Shown here piece after piece: positions 1 through 6,872 of a DNA stretch of 41,277 nt. Under the pieces are notes generated by a model. It ran no database searches, was not told the origin of the DNA, and worked only from the letters and a program-made list of their open reading frames with translations. Made by a program: the position numbers and the translations under genes. The stretch's first letter is position 1; each line of letters starts with the position of its first letter. The DNA is from a bacterium. Lineage in GTDB: Bacteria > Myxococcota_A > Polyangia > Nannocystales > Nannocystaceae. The stretch spans positions 1-41,277 of the forward strand of contig JANSYI010000052.1 of NCBI GenBank assembly GCA_024742475.1, written 5' to 3'.

Positions 1-170
1 GCGCCCGACCTTGGAGGGAGGCGCGAAGGGGGCTTCGCCCCCGCAGCGTCGGGAACCGAGAGGTTCCCCAAAGAACGCCCCGCGAGCGAGGGCGCTCCGC
101 GCCCGACCTTGGAGGGAGGCGCGGAGGGGGCTTCGCCCCCGGAGCGTCGGGAACCGAGAGGTTCCCCATA
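1..170. repeat. Two tandem copies (98-bp period) of a hairpin-rich repeat
   Basis: A unit beginning GCGCCCGACCTTGGAGGGAG starts at 1 and again at 99. Each copy carries a GGGGGC/GCCCCC stem with a TTC loop (28-42 and 126-140) and a GGGAACC/GGTTCCC stem closed by a GAGA tetraloop (51-68 and 149-166). The second copy also has GGGCGC/GCGCCC around TCC (90-104). The same order of hairpins, with changed stem sequences, recurs at 1898-2310, so these are members of one family. The array may extend left of the window. No coding function is visible. It lies downstream of the minus-strand zinc-finger gene, beyond that gene's terminator. A REP/BIME-like palindromic element or a structured RNA is possible. 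Confidence 0.8.
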
Positions 171-207
171 GAAAACAAAAACGGCGTCTCGAGATTCGAG
201 ACGCCGT
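171..207 (-). terminator. Intrinsic terminator of the minus-strand zinc-finger gene
   Basis: A perfect 12-bp inverted repeat (181-192 with 196-207, loop GAT) is followed, on the minus strand, by a T-rich tract (complement of the A-run at 171-180). This is the classic stem plus U-tract form. It lies about 110 bp after the stop of the gene ending at 320, so it should end that transcript. Confidence 0.8.
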
Positions 208-319
208 CGGAGCTTGCGCGCACGCAGTCGCAGGAGAAGTCGCAGAGGAGAAGAGCAGAGCGGTCGTGAGAGCCGGGGTTACGTGCGCGAGAGGACCGTC
301 GCAGGTCTTGGGGAACGGG

Positions 320-1585
320 TCAAGAAATCGGATCGCTCGAAGGCACGATTTCTCGATCCGTTTTGGGACCCTCGTCCGTGGGCTCGGGTGCCTCGGGCGG
401 TGGGGCGGTCTGCCCCTCGACCTCGGCGGACTCGGGCTCGGGTTGGCTGGACATGCGCGGCGAGGCGTCACGCTCCGTACGGTGTTCATCGCACATGCGA
501 TCGACCGGCAACTCCCCGTCCTGACACGCTGAAACCTTCTGTCCCGCGCGGTGATGCCAGACGCCCGCGCACCCAGGGACGATGCAAGGCATCACCTCGA
601 CGTTGGCGGGCGTCGAAGTTCCGTGCGCCGCCTTACGCGTTTCGCTTTCGCAGGTCTCGCACAAGCGGATCGGGTCCTCGAACCGGCCCGCGAGAAACGC
701 CTGCAGCTGCGCGCCGCGCTTGTAGGTCCAAGAGCGCTCGCATCCGGGGCGACCACACAGAACCGCTCGGTCGTCGTGCGTTCGGCAGAACTCACGGCAC
801 ACCTCGCACATCTGCTTGGCCAGCGGCGCTTCACGGTCGAGGTCCGTGCTGCCGGTCGATGCCCAAGCCCGCAGCTGCGCGTCACGATCGATCATCACCG
901 GTCGTGTGCAGCCGTGAACCTTGCAGACCGACGGGCGCTCGCTGAGCTTTGCCAGCTTCGCCTGGCAGAGTTCGCACTTGCGGCGTGGAGGACCGTCGGC
1001 GCGTCGCCGTCGCTTCTTGCCGCGTCGGTCATCGCCGCGTCGCTTCGCCCACGAGCGGTGCTTGATCTGCGCGTCCCGGCTCCAGCTCCACGTGCGCTTG
1101 CAGCCCTCGACCGAGCAGCGGACTTCGGTCGCGGTCGTGGAGGCACAGCGAGCGCACTCGCGTTTTGGTGGCGCTTGGCCGTAGGCGGCGATCTGCTCGG
1201 CGGCCGACCACGTCCAAGTCTCGTGGCATCCGTCGACGGTGCATTGGACCTCTCGGTCGTCGATGTGGCTGAGCAGGCCTCCGGCGAGCGCGGCCAGACC
1301 CGGGTCGACCGGCGCCGCCGGGGTCGCGGACACGGCCGGCTCCGGCTTGGTTTCGGGCTTCTTCTTGTTCCGACCGCCACGTCGACGCCGACGACGACGC
1401 TTCTGTGGCTGAGCCTCGTCGGAGGATTCGGACGCGCCGCGCGCGGGCTCCCCCGACGAGGTGGCCGATGCATTCCCTTCAGACGCGGGTGCGGGGGTCG
1501 CCGAAGCGTCCGTAGGCGCCGCCTGAGCTTTGTTCGAGTCGGACAAGGGCGCAGGAGTATCCCCCGCGCCTCCAGCCGCGTCCAC
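320..1585 (-). CDS. Hypothetical protein with five C-x4-C...C-x2-C zinc-finger-like modules
   Basis: A 421-residue protein of unknown function. Residues 1-60 are a low-complexity Ala/Ser/Pro/Glu region, followed by a basic patch with seven consecutive Arg (63-69) and a Lys cluster. Residues 115-368 hold five repeated modules: C115/C120-C144/C147, C157/C162-C204/C207, C221/C226-C260/C263, C277/C282-C309/C312 and C334/C339-C365/H368. Most modules share a W-x-W or similar after the second Cys and an R-x-AQ-like helix start. A second basic patch (181-203) sits inside module two. The tail is acidic. The spacing suggests one structural metal per module, and the basic patches suggest nucleic-acid binding; both are inference. 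There is no signal peptide, so it is probably cytoplasmic. It is transcribed away from the small membrane protein gene at 1650. I do not recognise a named family. Confidence 0.75.
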   Translation of the reverse strand: MDAAGGAGDTPAPLSDSNKAQAAPTDASATPAPASEGNASATSSGEPARGASESSDEAQPQKRRRRRRRGGRNKKKPETKPEPAVSATPAAPVDPGLAALAGGLLSHIDDREVQCTVDGCHETWTWSAAEQIAAYGQAPPKRECARCASTTATEVRCSVEGCKRTWSWSRDAQIKHRSWAKRRGDDRRGKKRRRRADGPPRRKCELCQAKLAKLSERPSVCKVHGCTRPVMIDRDAQLRAWASTGSTDLDREAPLAKQMCEVCREFCRTHDDRAVLCGRPGCERSWTYKRGAQLQAFLAGRFEDPIRLCETCESETRKAAHGTSTPANVEVMPCIVPGCAGVWHHRAGQKVSACQDGELPVDRMCDEHRTERDASPRMSSQPEPESAEVEGQTAPPPEAPEPTDEGPKTDREIVPSSDPIS

Positions 1586-1649
1586 CCCGCGGATGGGTGG
1601 GCTCGAGAGCGCCCGCGACGATTCGGCCTATACTGCCCACAGAGTTCTC

Positions 1650-1895
1650 ATGATCGGCTCCTTTCTCATCGGCGCGAGCGTGGCTGCAGGTACCTACTGG
1701 TACGCGAAGTCGCAAAAGAAAGCCTCCTCTGGCAAGTCCGCGACCGCTGCGGCCGTCACGGGCGCCGCGGGGTGGGGCGTCGCAGCCCTCGTCGCTGCGG
1801 CCTGGCCCATCCTCCTCGTCGGCGGCGTCGGTGCAGGCATCTACTTCGCGGTGAAGAAGGGCGACCAAAAAGCCCTCCCCCCCGCCTCCGAGTAG
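1650..1895 (+). CDS. Small membrane protein, two predicted transmembrane segments
   Basis: An 81-residue hydrophobic protein beginning MIGSFLIGASVAAG. One membrane segment spans about residues 2-17. A short Lys/Ser-rich loop follows, then a long Ala/Gly/Val-rich segment at about 35-68 and a Lys-containing polar tail. An upstream start at 1530 in the same frame would overlap the divergent zinc-finger gene, so the ATG at 1650 is preferred. The Gly/Ala-rich second segment resembles small glycine-zipper-like membrane proteins, but no family is recognised. The hairpin repeat array starts right after its stop. Confidence 0.55.
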   Translation: MIGSFLIGASVAAGTYWYAKSQKKASSGKSATAAAVTGAAGWGVAALVAAAWPILLVGGVGAGIYFAVKKGDQKALPPASE

Positions 1896-2310
1896 CGGCC
1901 GACCACCGACCCCCAATCGCACCGGAGCGAACCGCCTCCCGGTTCGCGAGCGAGGGCGCGCCGCGCCCGAACTTGGAAGGGTGAACGAAGGGCGGCTCCG
2001 CCGGCCGACCACCGACCCCCAAATCGCACCGGAGCGAACCGCCTCGCGGTTCGCGAGCGAGGGCGCGCCGCGCCTGAACTTGGAAGGGTGAACGAAGGGC
2101 GGCTCCGCCGGCCGACCACCGACCCCCAAATCGCACCGGAGCGAACCGCCTCGCGGTTCGCGAGCGAGGGCGCGCCGCGCCCGAACTTGGAAGGGTGAAC
2201 GAAGGGCGGCTTCGCCGGCCGCAGTGAGGGAAACCGAGAGGTTTCCCTCAATGACAGAGCCACGAAGGGCGGCTTCGCCGGCCGCAGTGAGGGAAACCGA
2301 GAGGTTTCCC
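1896..2310. repeat. Three tandem 107-bp repeats plus two 63-bp-spaced partial copies
   Basis: Units begin (GCCGACCACC) at 1898, 2004 and 2111, with periods of 106 and 107 bp; the first lacks one A. The last unit runs into a section (gaagggcggcttcgcc...) repeated at 2201 and 2264. Stems include GAACCGC/GCGGTTC around CTC (2036-2052), GGGCGC/GCGCCC around GCC (2168-2182), and GGGAAACC/GGTTTCCC with a GAGA loop (2228-2247 and 2291-2310). The array exactly fills the gap between two converging genes, starting after the stop at 1895 and ending on the cdsA stop. It belongs to the same family as 1-170. It could act as a bidirectional terminator or be a REP-like mobile palindrome. Unit length is not a multiple of three, so open frames through it are not genes. 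Confidence 0.85.
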
Positions 2311-3131
2311 TAGCTCGACAGAGCTACATAATAATACGCGACCGGCGCGACGAAGAGCAGCGCGTCGATGCGGTCGAGCAAGCCACCGTGCCCGGGCAGG
2401 ATCTTGCCCGAGTCCTTCACGCCGAAGGTTCGCTTGAGCATCGACTCGACGAGGTCGCCGGTCTGCCCGGCGACGCTGCCGAAGATGCCCAGCGGGATCG
2501 CGTGGGCGATCGGAAGGTCGGGCAGCAGCCACAACGAGCCCACGCCGACGGTCGCGAGCGTGGACCCCAAGACGCCCCCGAAGGCGCCCTCCCAGCTCTT
2601 GGCGGGACTGACAGCAGGGTAGAGCTTGTGCTTGCCGAACGCGCGCCCAAAGAAGTAGGCGACGGTGTCGGAGAAGAAGGCCATGCACAGGACGATGGTG
2701 AGCCACTCGGGGCGGCCCGAATCCTTGAGCAGCGGCAGCACCGACATCAACGCCGGCGCGTAGAGCAGCCCCGCGAGCAGCACCCCGAAGTGCCGGCCCG
2801 CGTCGGGCAGATGCTGCTTGCGTGAGAGCACCACCATCCCCAGCGCGAGCACCGAGAACGCAAGCATGGGCGGCATCGTGATGCCGGGTCCGTACAGCGC
2901 CGGAAGCACGACGATCGCCGCGCCGAGCAGACCCGCGGCGACACGAAGCCGGAGGGCGGGGTCTTCGTCGGTGACCGGCAGCGCCATGCGGATGAACTCG
3001 TCCTGGCCACCCACGCCAAAGGTGATGGCCAGCGCAAGGACCCCGTAGATCGTGGGGTCGACGAAGATCGCCACGAGCACGATCGGGACGAGAACGGCCG
3101 CCGTCAGCGCTCGCTTGGTCGTCTCTCCCAC
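2310..3131 (-). CDS. cdsA: Phosphatidate cytidylyltransferase (CDP-diglyceride synthase)
   Basis: Makes CDP-diacylglycerol from phosphatidic acid and CTP, the branch point of phospholipid synthesis in the inner membrane. The protein is a string of hydrophobic helices. Near the C-terminus it carries the family signature: S-x-L-K-R, then K-D-S-G-K, then P-G-H-G-G-L-x-D-R-x-D. The start is uncertain. A GTG at 3131 (protein beginning VGETTKRALTA, 273 residues) leaves a 7-bp gap after uppS and matches the usual start of the family just before the first membrane helix. A longer frame from 3209 would overlap uppS by 71 bp with a basic, low-complexity leader. uppS-cdsA is a common bacterial order. 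The usual next genes (dxr, rseP) are absent, and repeats begin at the stop codon instead. Confidence 0.93.
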   Translation of the reverse strand: MGETTKRALTAAVLVPIVLVAIFVDPTIYGVLALAITFGVGGQDEFIRMALPVTDEDPALRLRVAAGLLGAAIVVLPALYGPGITMPPMLAFSVLALGMVVLSRKQHLPDAGRHFGVLLAGLLYAPALMSVLPLLKDSGRPEWLTIVLCMAFFSDTVAYFFGRAFGKHKLYPAVSPAKSWEGAFGGVLGSTLATVGVGSLWLLPDLPIAHAIPLGIFGSVAGQTGDLVESMLKRTFGVKDSGKILPGHGGLLDRIDALLFVAPVAYYYVALSS

Positions 3132-3138
3132 GCGAGGT

Positions 3139-3918
3139 TCAGTCCATTCCAGCGACGGAGCGACCCGCCGGGAGGACTTCGTCCTCGAGTTGGTCCGACG
3201 TGCGGCCAAATCGGCGCTCGCGCTGCGCGAAGTCGTGAAGAGCCGACACCAGGTCTTCTTCGGTGAACTCGGGCCACATCTTCTCGGTGAAGTAGAGCTC
3301 GGCGTAGGCCGTCTCCCACAGGAAGAAGTTGGAGATCCGATGCTCGCCGCTGGTGCGAATGAGGAGGTCGAGCTGCGGGAGCAGCTTCGAGGACGGCAGA
3401 TACGACTCGACCGTCTCGACCGAGACCTCGCTGGGGTCGAGCGTGCCCGCCTGCGCCGCTTGGCACATCTCGCGGCACGCCTTGGCGATCATCTCGCGGC
3501 CTCCGTAGCTGAGCGCCAGGCACAGCACCATGCCTTCGTTGTGGGCCGACGCCGCCATGAGCTCGACGAGCGGCTCGCGCACGTGCGGCGGCAGACGCTC
3601 GGTGTCACCGACGGTGATCAACCGAATGCCGTTGTCGAGGATCTCACTCCGCTCCTGAATCAAGAAGCGGCGCAGGAGTTCCATGAGGCGGAAGACCTCC
3701 TCGGGAGGCCGATCCCAGTTCTGCGACGAGAAGGCGAAGAGGGTGAGGGCGGGCACCCCGATGCGACGAGCGGCGCGCACGACCGTGCGCACGGAATCGG
3801 AGCCACGCTCGTGGCCCTCTTCGCGCGGCAGGCCATGGGCGCGTGCCCAACGGCCGTTGCCGTCCATGATGATGCCCACGTGGCGCGGCAGGGGTGCCGG
3901 GTTAACGCCTTCGGTCAT
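3139..3918 (-). CDS. uppS: Undecaprenyl pyrophosphate synthase (cis-prenyltransferase)
   Basis: Extends farnesyl diphosphate with isopentenyl diphosphate in cis to the C55 carrier lipid for peptidoglycan and O-antigen synthesis. The N-terminus has the family motif HVGIIMDGNGRWA, with the catalytic Asp at about residue 19 from the ATG start. A FAFSSQNWDRP segment and the C-terminal RTSGE...ISNFFLWE...EL region with the basic substrate-binding residues also match. Length of about 259 residues is normal. ATG at 3918 is chosen; in-frame GTG codons at 3927 and 3939 are alternatives. It is followed by cdsA after 7 bp (or with overlap), so the two are probably co-transcribed. Confidence 0.95.
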   Translation of the reverse strand: MTEGVNPAPLPRHVGIIMDGNGRWARAHGLPREEGHERGSDSVRTVVRAARRIGVPALTLFAFSSQNWDRPPEEVFRLMELLRRFLIQERSEILDNGIRLITVGDTERLPPHVREPLVELMAASAHNEGMVLCLALSYGGREMIAKACREMCQAAQAGTLDPSEVSVETVESYLPSSKLLPQLDLLIRTSGEHRISNFFLWETAYAELYFTEKMWPEFTEEDLVSALHDFAQRERRFGRTSDQLEDEVLPAGRSVAGMD

Positions 3919-4255
3919 GCGACTCACGCGGGATACCACGCTGTTTCAGCCCGGGGAAGTCCCAGGCGCGGCCCTCGATGTGCGAGTGGCCTCGCGAGGT
4001 GGTTGGGTGGTCGACAGGCCAGGCCGAACGCCCCGGGAAGAAATCCGCCCTGCCCCGTGTTGGCGCCTGCATTCGAACATCGTCCCGACGGTCAGGTTCG
4101 CCGCTTGCCGCGCTATCGTGGCCTAGATACCCTGCACTCCCGCATCTTGGTGCGCGGACTCGCGAGGACTCGGCAGCCCGCCGACGACTCGAGACGGCTC
4201 CGGCATGGGGCCCGAACCCGGCCACTCTCGAACCCCACGTTCAGGGTCCACCAGC
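3919..4255. other. Divergent intergenic region, no clear element
   Basis: This 337-bp gap separates minus-strand uppS from the plus-strand CesT/YbjN-like gene and must hold both promoters. I see no convincing -35/-10 pair, operator palindrome, riboswitch or repeat. A short ORF across it on either strand has no family resemblance and is discounted. Confidence 0.5.
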
Positions 4256-4681
4256 ATGAGCAGCGCTGACAACATCGAATCCTTCCTCATCAAGAGCGGT
4301 CTGCCGTACGAGCAGATCGCCGACGGGACCTGGGTCCTCCACCCCGAAAGCGCGCGCAACGCGAGCCTGGGCGTGAAGATCGAAGACCCCATCGTCCTGT
4401 TCTCGATTCAACTCTTCGAGCTCGGCGAGGGCGACCACGCCGAAGTGTTCCGCACGCTGCTCGAACTCAACTCCGAGCTGCTCCACGCGAGCTACTCCCT
4501 TCAGGGCTCGCAGCTGGTGCTCTCGGGTGCGCAGCAGCTCGAGAACCTCGACTTCAACGAGTTCCAGGCCATGGTGGACGACATGTGCATGGCGCTCGAC
4601 AATCACTATGCCAAGATTGCGCCGATGGTCTCGGCCAACCAGAGCACGGGCGCGCAAAAGGGCGCCGAGGAGAGCGCGTAG
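4256..4681 (+). CDS. Small CesT/YbjN-like protein next to pspA
   Basis: A 141-residue acidic protein starting MSSADNIESFLIKSGL. Its pattern fits the YbjN / type III chaperone (CesT-like) fold: N-terminal helix, antiparallel strands (DGTWVLHPES, SLGVKIEDPIVLFSIQLFEL), a helix with LLELNSELLHASYSL, a strand (QLVLSGAQQLENLD) and a C-terminal helix. ATG at 4256 is chosen over 4205 because homologous-looking sequence begins there and the extra 17 residues are low-complexity. The pspA ATG follows 2 bp after its stop, so the genes are almost certainly co-transcribed. PspA homologues in other bacteria are often paired with small partners of this kind (for example the YjfI-YjfJ pair), so a chaperone or regulatory role for PspA is inferred. 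The fold call is by eye. Confidence 0.75.
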   Translation: MSSADNIESFLIKSGLPYEQIADGTWVLHPESARNASLGVKIEDPIVLFSIQLFELGEGDHAEVFRTLLELNSELLHASYSLQGSQLVLSGAQQLENLDFNEFQAMVDDMCMALDNHYAKIAPMVSANQSTGAQKGAEESA

Positions 4682-4683
4682 AC

Positions 4684-5520
4684 ATGGGACTGTTTTCACG
4701 ACTGGGCACGCTGATCCGCTCGAACATCAACGAGCTGATCAACAAGGCCGAAGACCCCGAAAAGATGCTCAATCAGGTCCTCGTGGACATGAAGGCGCAG
4801 CTCGTCGAGGCCAAGAAGCAGGTCGCCGTCGCGATCGCCGACGAGAAGCGCATCAAGAAGCAGTACGAGCAGGAGGCCACCAAGGCCGCCGAGTGGGAGC
4901 GCAAGGCCATGCTCGCGGTCAAGGCCGGCGACGACAACCTCGCGCGCGCGGCTCTGTCCCGCAAGCAGGAGCACGAAGAGGTCGCCGAGACCCTCAAGCA
5001 GCAGTGGGAAGCGCAAAAGCAGTCGGTCGAGCAGCTCAAGGCCGCCCTGCGTGGCCTCGACAACAAGATCGAAGAGGCCAAGCGCAAGCGCAACATCTTG
5101 GTCTCCCGCCAGAAGCGGGCCGAGGCGCAGCGCACGATCAACGAGACGCTCTCCAACATCAACTCCACCTCGGCGTTCGACACCTTCGAGCGCATGTCCG
5201 ACCGCGTCACGCAGATCGAAGCCGAAGCCGAAGCCACCGCCGAGATCGGCGGCGCCCTGCCCGAGGCCACCCTCGAGTCGCAGTTCAAAGCACTCGAGGC
5301 CAGCAGCGGCGTCGATGACGATCTCGCCGCCCTCAAGTCCAAGATGGCCCTGCAGGCCGCCGAGCAGGAGCGCGAGCGCAAGGCCCTCGCCGGCGAGGTC
5401 GACGAGCCGGCCGCCAGCGCCGACGCCCCCGCCTCCGACGAAGAGGTCGAAGACGCCACCAAGGGCGCCGAAATCGACGCCCAGCTCGAAGAGCTCAAGA
5501 AGAAGCTCTCGGCGACCTGA
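4684..5520 (+). CDS. pspA: PspA/IM30 family membrane-stress protein
   Basis: A 278-residue, almost entirely alpha-helical coiled-coil protein. It starts MGLFSRLGTLIRSNINELIN, the amphipathic membrane-binding helix 0 of PspA/Vipp1, followed by the conserved EDPEKMLNQVLVDM segment. Long charged helices run to about residue 190. The C-terminus is an Ala/Glu/Asp-rich linker and a last helix (DAQLEELKKKL) reminiscent of the Vipp1 C-terminal extension. These proteins form ESCRT-III-like assemblies that stabilise the inner membrane. The ribosome binding site GAGGAGAG (4667-4674) lies inside the end of the upstream gene, 9 bp before the ATG, indicating coupled translation. A strong hairpin follows its stop. 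An upstream start at 4585 would overlap the preceding gene and is rejected. Confidence 0.92.
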   Translation: MGLFSRLGTLIRSNINELINKAEDPEKMLNQVLVDMKAQLVEAKKQVAVAIADEKRIKKQYEQEATKAAEWERKAMLAVKAGDDNLARAALSRKQEHEEVAETLKQQWEAQKQSVEQLKAALRGLDNKIEEAKRKRNILVSRQKRAEAQRTINETLSNINSTSAFDTFERMSDRVTQIEAEAEATAEIGGALPEATLESQFKALEASSGVDDDLAALKSKMALQAAEQERERKALAGEVDEPAASADAPASDEEVEDATKGAEIDAQLEELKKKLSAT

Positions 5521-5544
5521 GCCGGAAGCGTTCGGGTCAGTTCG

Positions 5545-5573
5545 CGGCCGCGTTCCCGATGGGAGCGCGGCCG
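5545..5573 (+). terminator. Strong hairpin after pspA, probable terminator
   Basis: CGGCCGCG (5545-5552) pairs with CGCGGCCG (5566-5573). The inner bases extend the stem (one T-G wobble, one T-A and three C-G pairs) to about 13 bp around a GAT loop. A short T-containing stretch (TCTTG) follows. The U-tract is weak, so termination may be partial and allow read-through into the RDD gene. Confidence 0.55.
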
Positions 5574-5636
5574 TCTTGCGTGTGGCGTGTCAGAATTCCT
5601 GCAACGATCGGCGGCCGTGGTCGACCTCTTGGGTGC

Positions 5637-6161
5637 GTGAACGAACCCACCGCTGCCCTCGATGTCCCCAATCCCACCGGCCGCCTCGTGCAACCAGGCC
5701 TCTGGGCCCTCGCCAGCGGTGAGGAGGTTGCGCTCGGCGGACGGGTGGGTCGACTGCTCGCGCGATGGGTCGACCTCTCGTCCTTCTACGGCGCGTGGTT
5801 CCTGCTCGCGGTCGCGCTCTCGACCGAGCGCCTGCTCATCTCGCTGCCCGTCGGCGCGCTCTTGTGTGCGTTCGTCCTCGGCCAGGTGCTCGGGCTGGCC
5901 CTGTGGGGCCGGACGCTCGGCAAGGCCGTGTTCGGCCTGAAGATCGTGCACCGCAGCGGTCGCCCCATCGGCACGCTCCGCGGGCTCGTCGTGCGCGAGG
6001 GCCTGAGGCTGCTCGCGCAGCTCACCGGCGTCTTGGTGCTCGTCGACCTCGCGCTCATCTTTCGCGCCGACCGCCGCACGCTTCACGACCTCGTCAGCGG
6101 GAGCGTCGTCGTGCACCAGCCGATCGACTGGACAGCGCTCAGCCGCATCACCACACGTTGA
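5637..6161 (+). CDS. RDD family membrane protein
   Basis: About 174 residues. The RDD-domain pattern is clear: an Arg-x-x-AR-W-V-D segment entering the first membrane helix, a second helix, WGRTLGKAVFGLKIV after it, an REGLR motif before the third helix, and RADRRTLHDLVSGSVVV at the end with the conserved Asp/Arg residues. RDD proteins are integral inner-membrane proteins; some have been linked to Na+/H+ or compatible-solute transport, but this one's function is unknown. Start choice: the frame opens at 5559, inside the pspA terminator hairpin, so the GTG at 5637 (protein VNEPTAALDV...) is preferred but weakly supported. The last 81 bp or so of this gene are duplicated at 6792-6872, and its 3' end overlaps the convergent lipoprotein gene by 14 bp. 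Confidence 0.8.
   Translation: MNEPTAALDVPNPTGRLVQPGLWALASGEEVALGGRVGRLLARWVDLSSFYGAWFLLAVALSTERLLISLPVGALLCAFVLGQVLGLALWGRTLGKAVFGLKIVHRSGRPIGTLRGLVVREGLRLLAQLTGVLVLVDLALIFRADRRTLHDLVSGSVVVHQPIDWTALSRITTR
6062..6142 (+). repeat. Left copy of an 81-bp direct repeat (3' end of RDD gene)
   Basis: Positions 6062-6142 match 6792-6872 at a constant offset of 730 bp, with only about three or four substitutions. This copy encodes the conserved RADRRTLHDLVSGSVVV part of the RDD protein, so it is the likely original. Confidence 0.9.
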
Positions 6162-6765
6162 CTTCCCCGTCGACGGTCACACGCCGTAGCAGCGTCTCGA
6201 CGTCTTCGGGCGGAAGCAGCGGGTTGTCACCAATCAACACGTCTCCGCGTACGTGTTGTAGCCGTTCCAGGCCTTCGAGGCTCTCAACCTTCGGATTTCG
6301 GGTGATGGTGAGGGTTCCGCCGACCTCGGTGAGATTCTCGAGGCCGCGGAAGTCCCTCAACTCGGGAACGCCACGAGCGCTGAGCCCCCCGACGCTGCGC
6401 AGGTTTGGAACGCCGGTGTAGTCGACCAGATTGTCTTCGACGAAAGCCAAGCTTCCCTCGACGACTTCCAACGAATCGAGTCCTTCGAGCGACAGCGGAT
6501 CCCCGGAGTACCCTCCGCCACCCACGTTCCCAGCAATCACGATGATGGAGGAAAAGTTCGTTCGTTCGGGGAACCCATCGCTGAGCACGATGCTGCCCTC
6601 GAGGCGCTGGCAGCCTTCGAACATCGACAACTCCTCGGCATCGAGGGTGCCATCTTCCGCAGTGCAGGTTCGGAGGTCGTCGTACGGCGAACCGACCGAA
6701 GCGTTGCAACCCATCAGCACGAAGAGTCCGATGGACAGCCAACGCGGGTTTCGAGGGTGCATCAT
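6148..6765 (-). CDS. Lipoprotein with receptor-L/leucine-rich-like repeats
   Basis: 205 residues. The N-terminus is a lipoprotein signal (MMHPRNPRWLSIGLFVLMGC, lipobox VLMGC). The body resembles the irregular leucine-rich beta-helical pattern of receptor L domains: short repeats of I-V-I-x-x-N, L-x-G-L-x-S-L-E-V-V-E-G-S-L and L-x-G-L-E-N-L-T-E-V-G-G-T-L. Such proteins are common in myxobacteria, with unknown function; surface binding is plausible. The ribosome binding site AGAAGGA lies at 6768-6774 (minus strand), placed well for the ATG at 6762 or 6765. Its frame stays open upstream to 6846, but that part is only the antisense of the 81-bp repeat. The gene sits exactly between the two copies of that repeat, so it looks like an inserted cassette. 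It overlaps the RDD 3' end by 14 bp. Confidence 0.8.
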   Translation of the reverse strand: MMHPRNPRWLSIGLFVLMGCNASVGSPYDDLRTCTAEDGTLDAEELSMFEGCQRLEGSIVLSDGFPERTNFSSIIVIAGNVGGGGYSGDPLSLEGLDSLEVVEGSLAFVEDNLVDYTGVPNLRSVGGLSARGVPELRDFRGLENLTEVGGTLTITRNPKVESLEGLERLQHVRGDVLIGDNPLLPPEDVETLLRRVTVDGEVNVW

Positions 6766-6791
6766 CGTCCTTCTTTCGTAGTCCCAGCGAC

Positions 6792-6872
6792 TCGCGCCGA
6801 CCGCCGGACGCTTCACGACCTCGTCAGCGGGAGCGTCGTCGTGCACCAGCCCATCGACTGGGCAGCGCTCAG
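6792..6872 (+). repeat. Right copy of the 81-bp direct repeat (orphan RDD 3' fragment)
   Basis: A near-identical copy of 6062-6142 that still reads RADRRTLHDLVSGSVVVHQPIDW in frame but has no upstream RDD gene. It sits between the start of the lipoprotein gene and the end of the phhB-like gene, reaching 4 bp into the latter's stop. This is a pseudogene fragment or target duplication. Confidence 0.88.

Noticed and set aside
1530..1649. Upstream start of the small membrane protein gene
   Set aside because: Would overlap the divergent gene by 56 bp and adds a low-complexity segment; ATG at 1650 is sufficient.
1841..2263. Minus-strand frames over the 107-bp repeats
   Set aside because: They translate the repeat with a shifting frame (107 is not a multiple of 3) and end within it; no start context or conserved sequence.
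1896..2310. CRISPR array
   Set aside because: The repeat unit is about 107 bp without variable spacers; a direct tandem repeat with hairpins, not repeat-spacer structure, and no cas genes are present.
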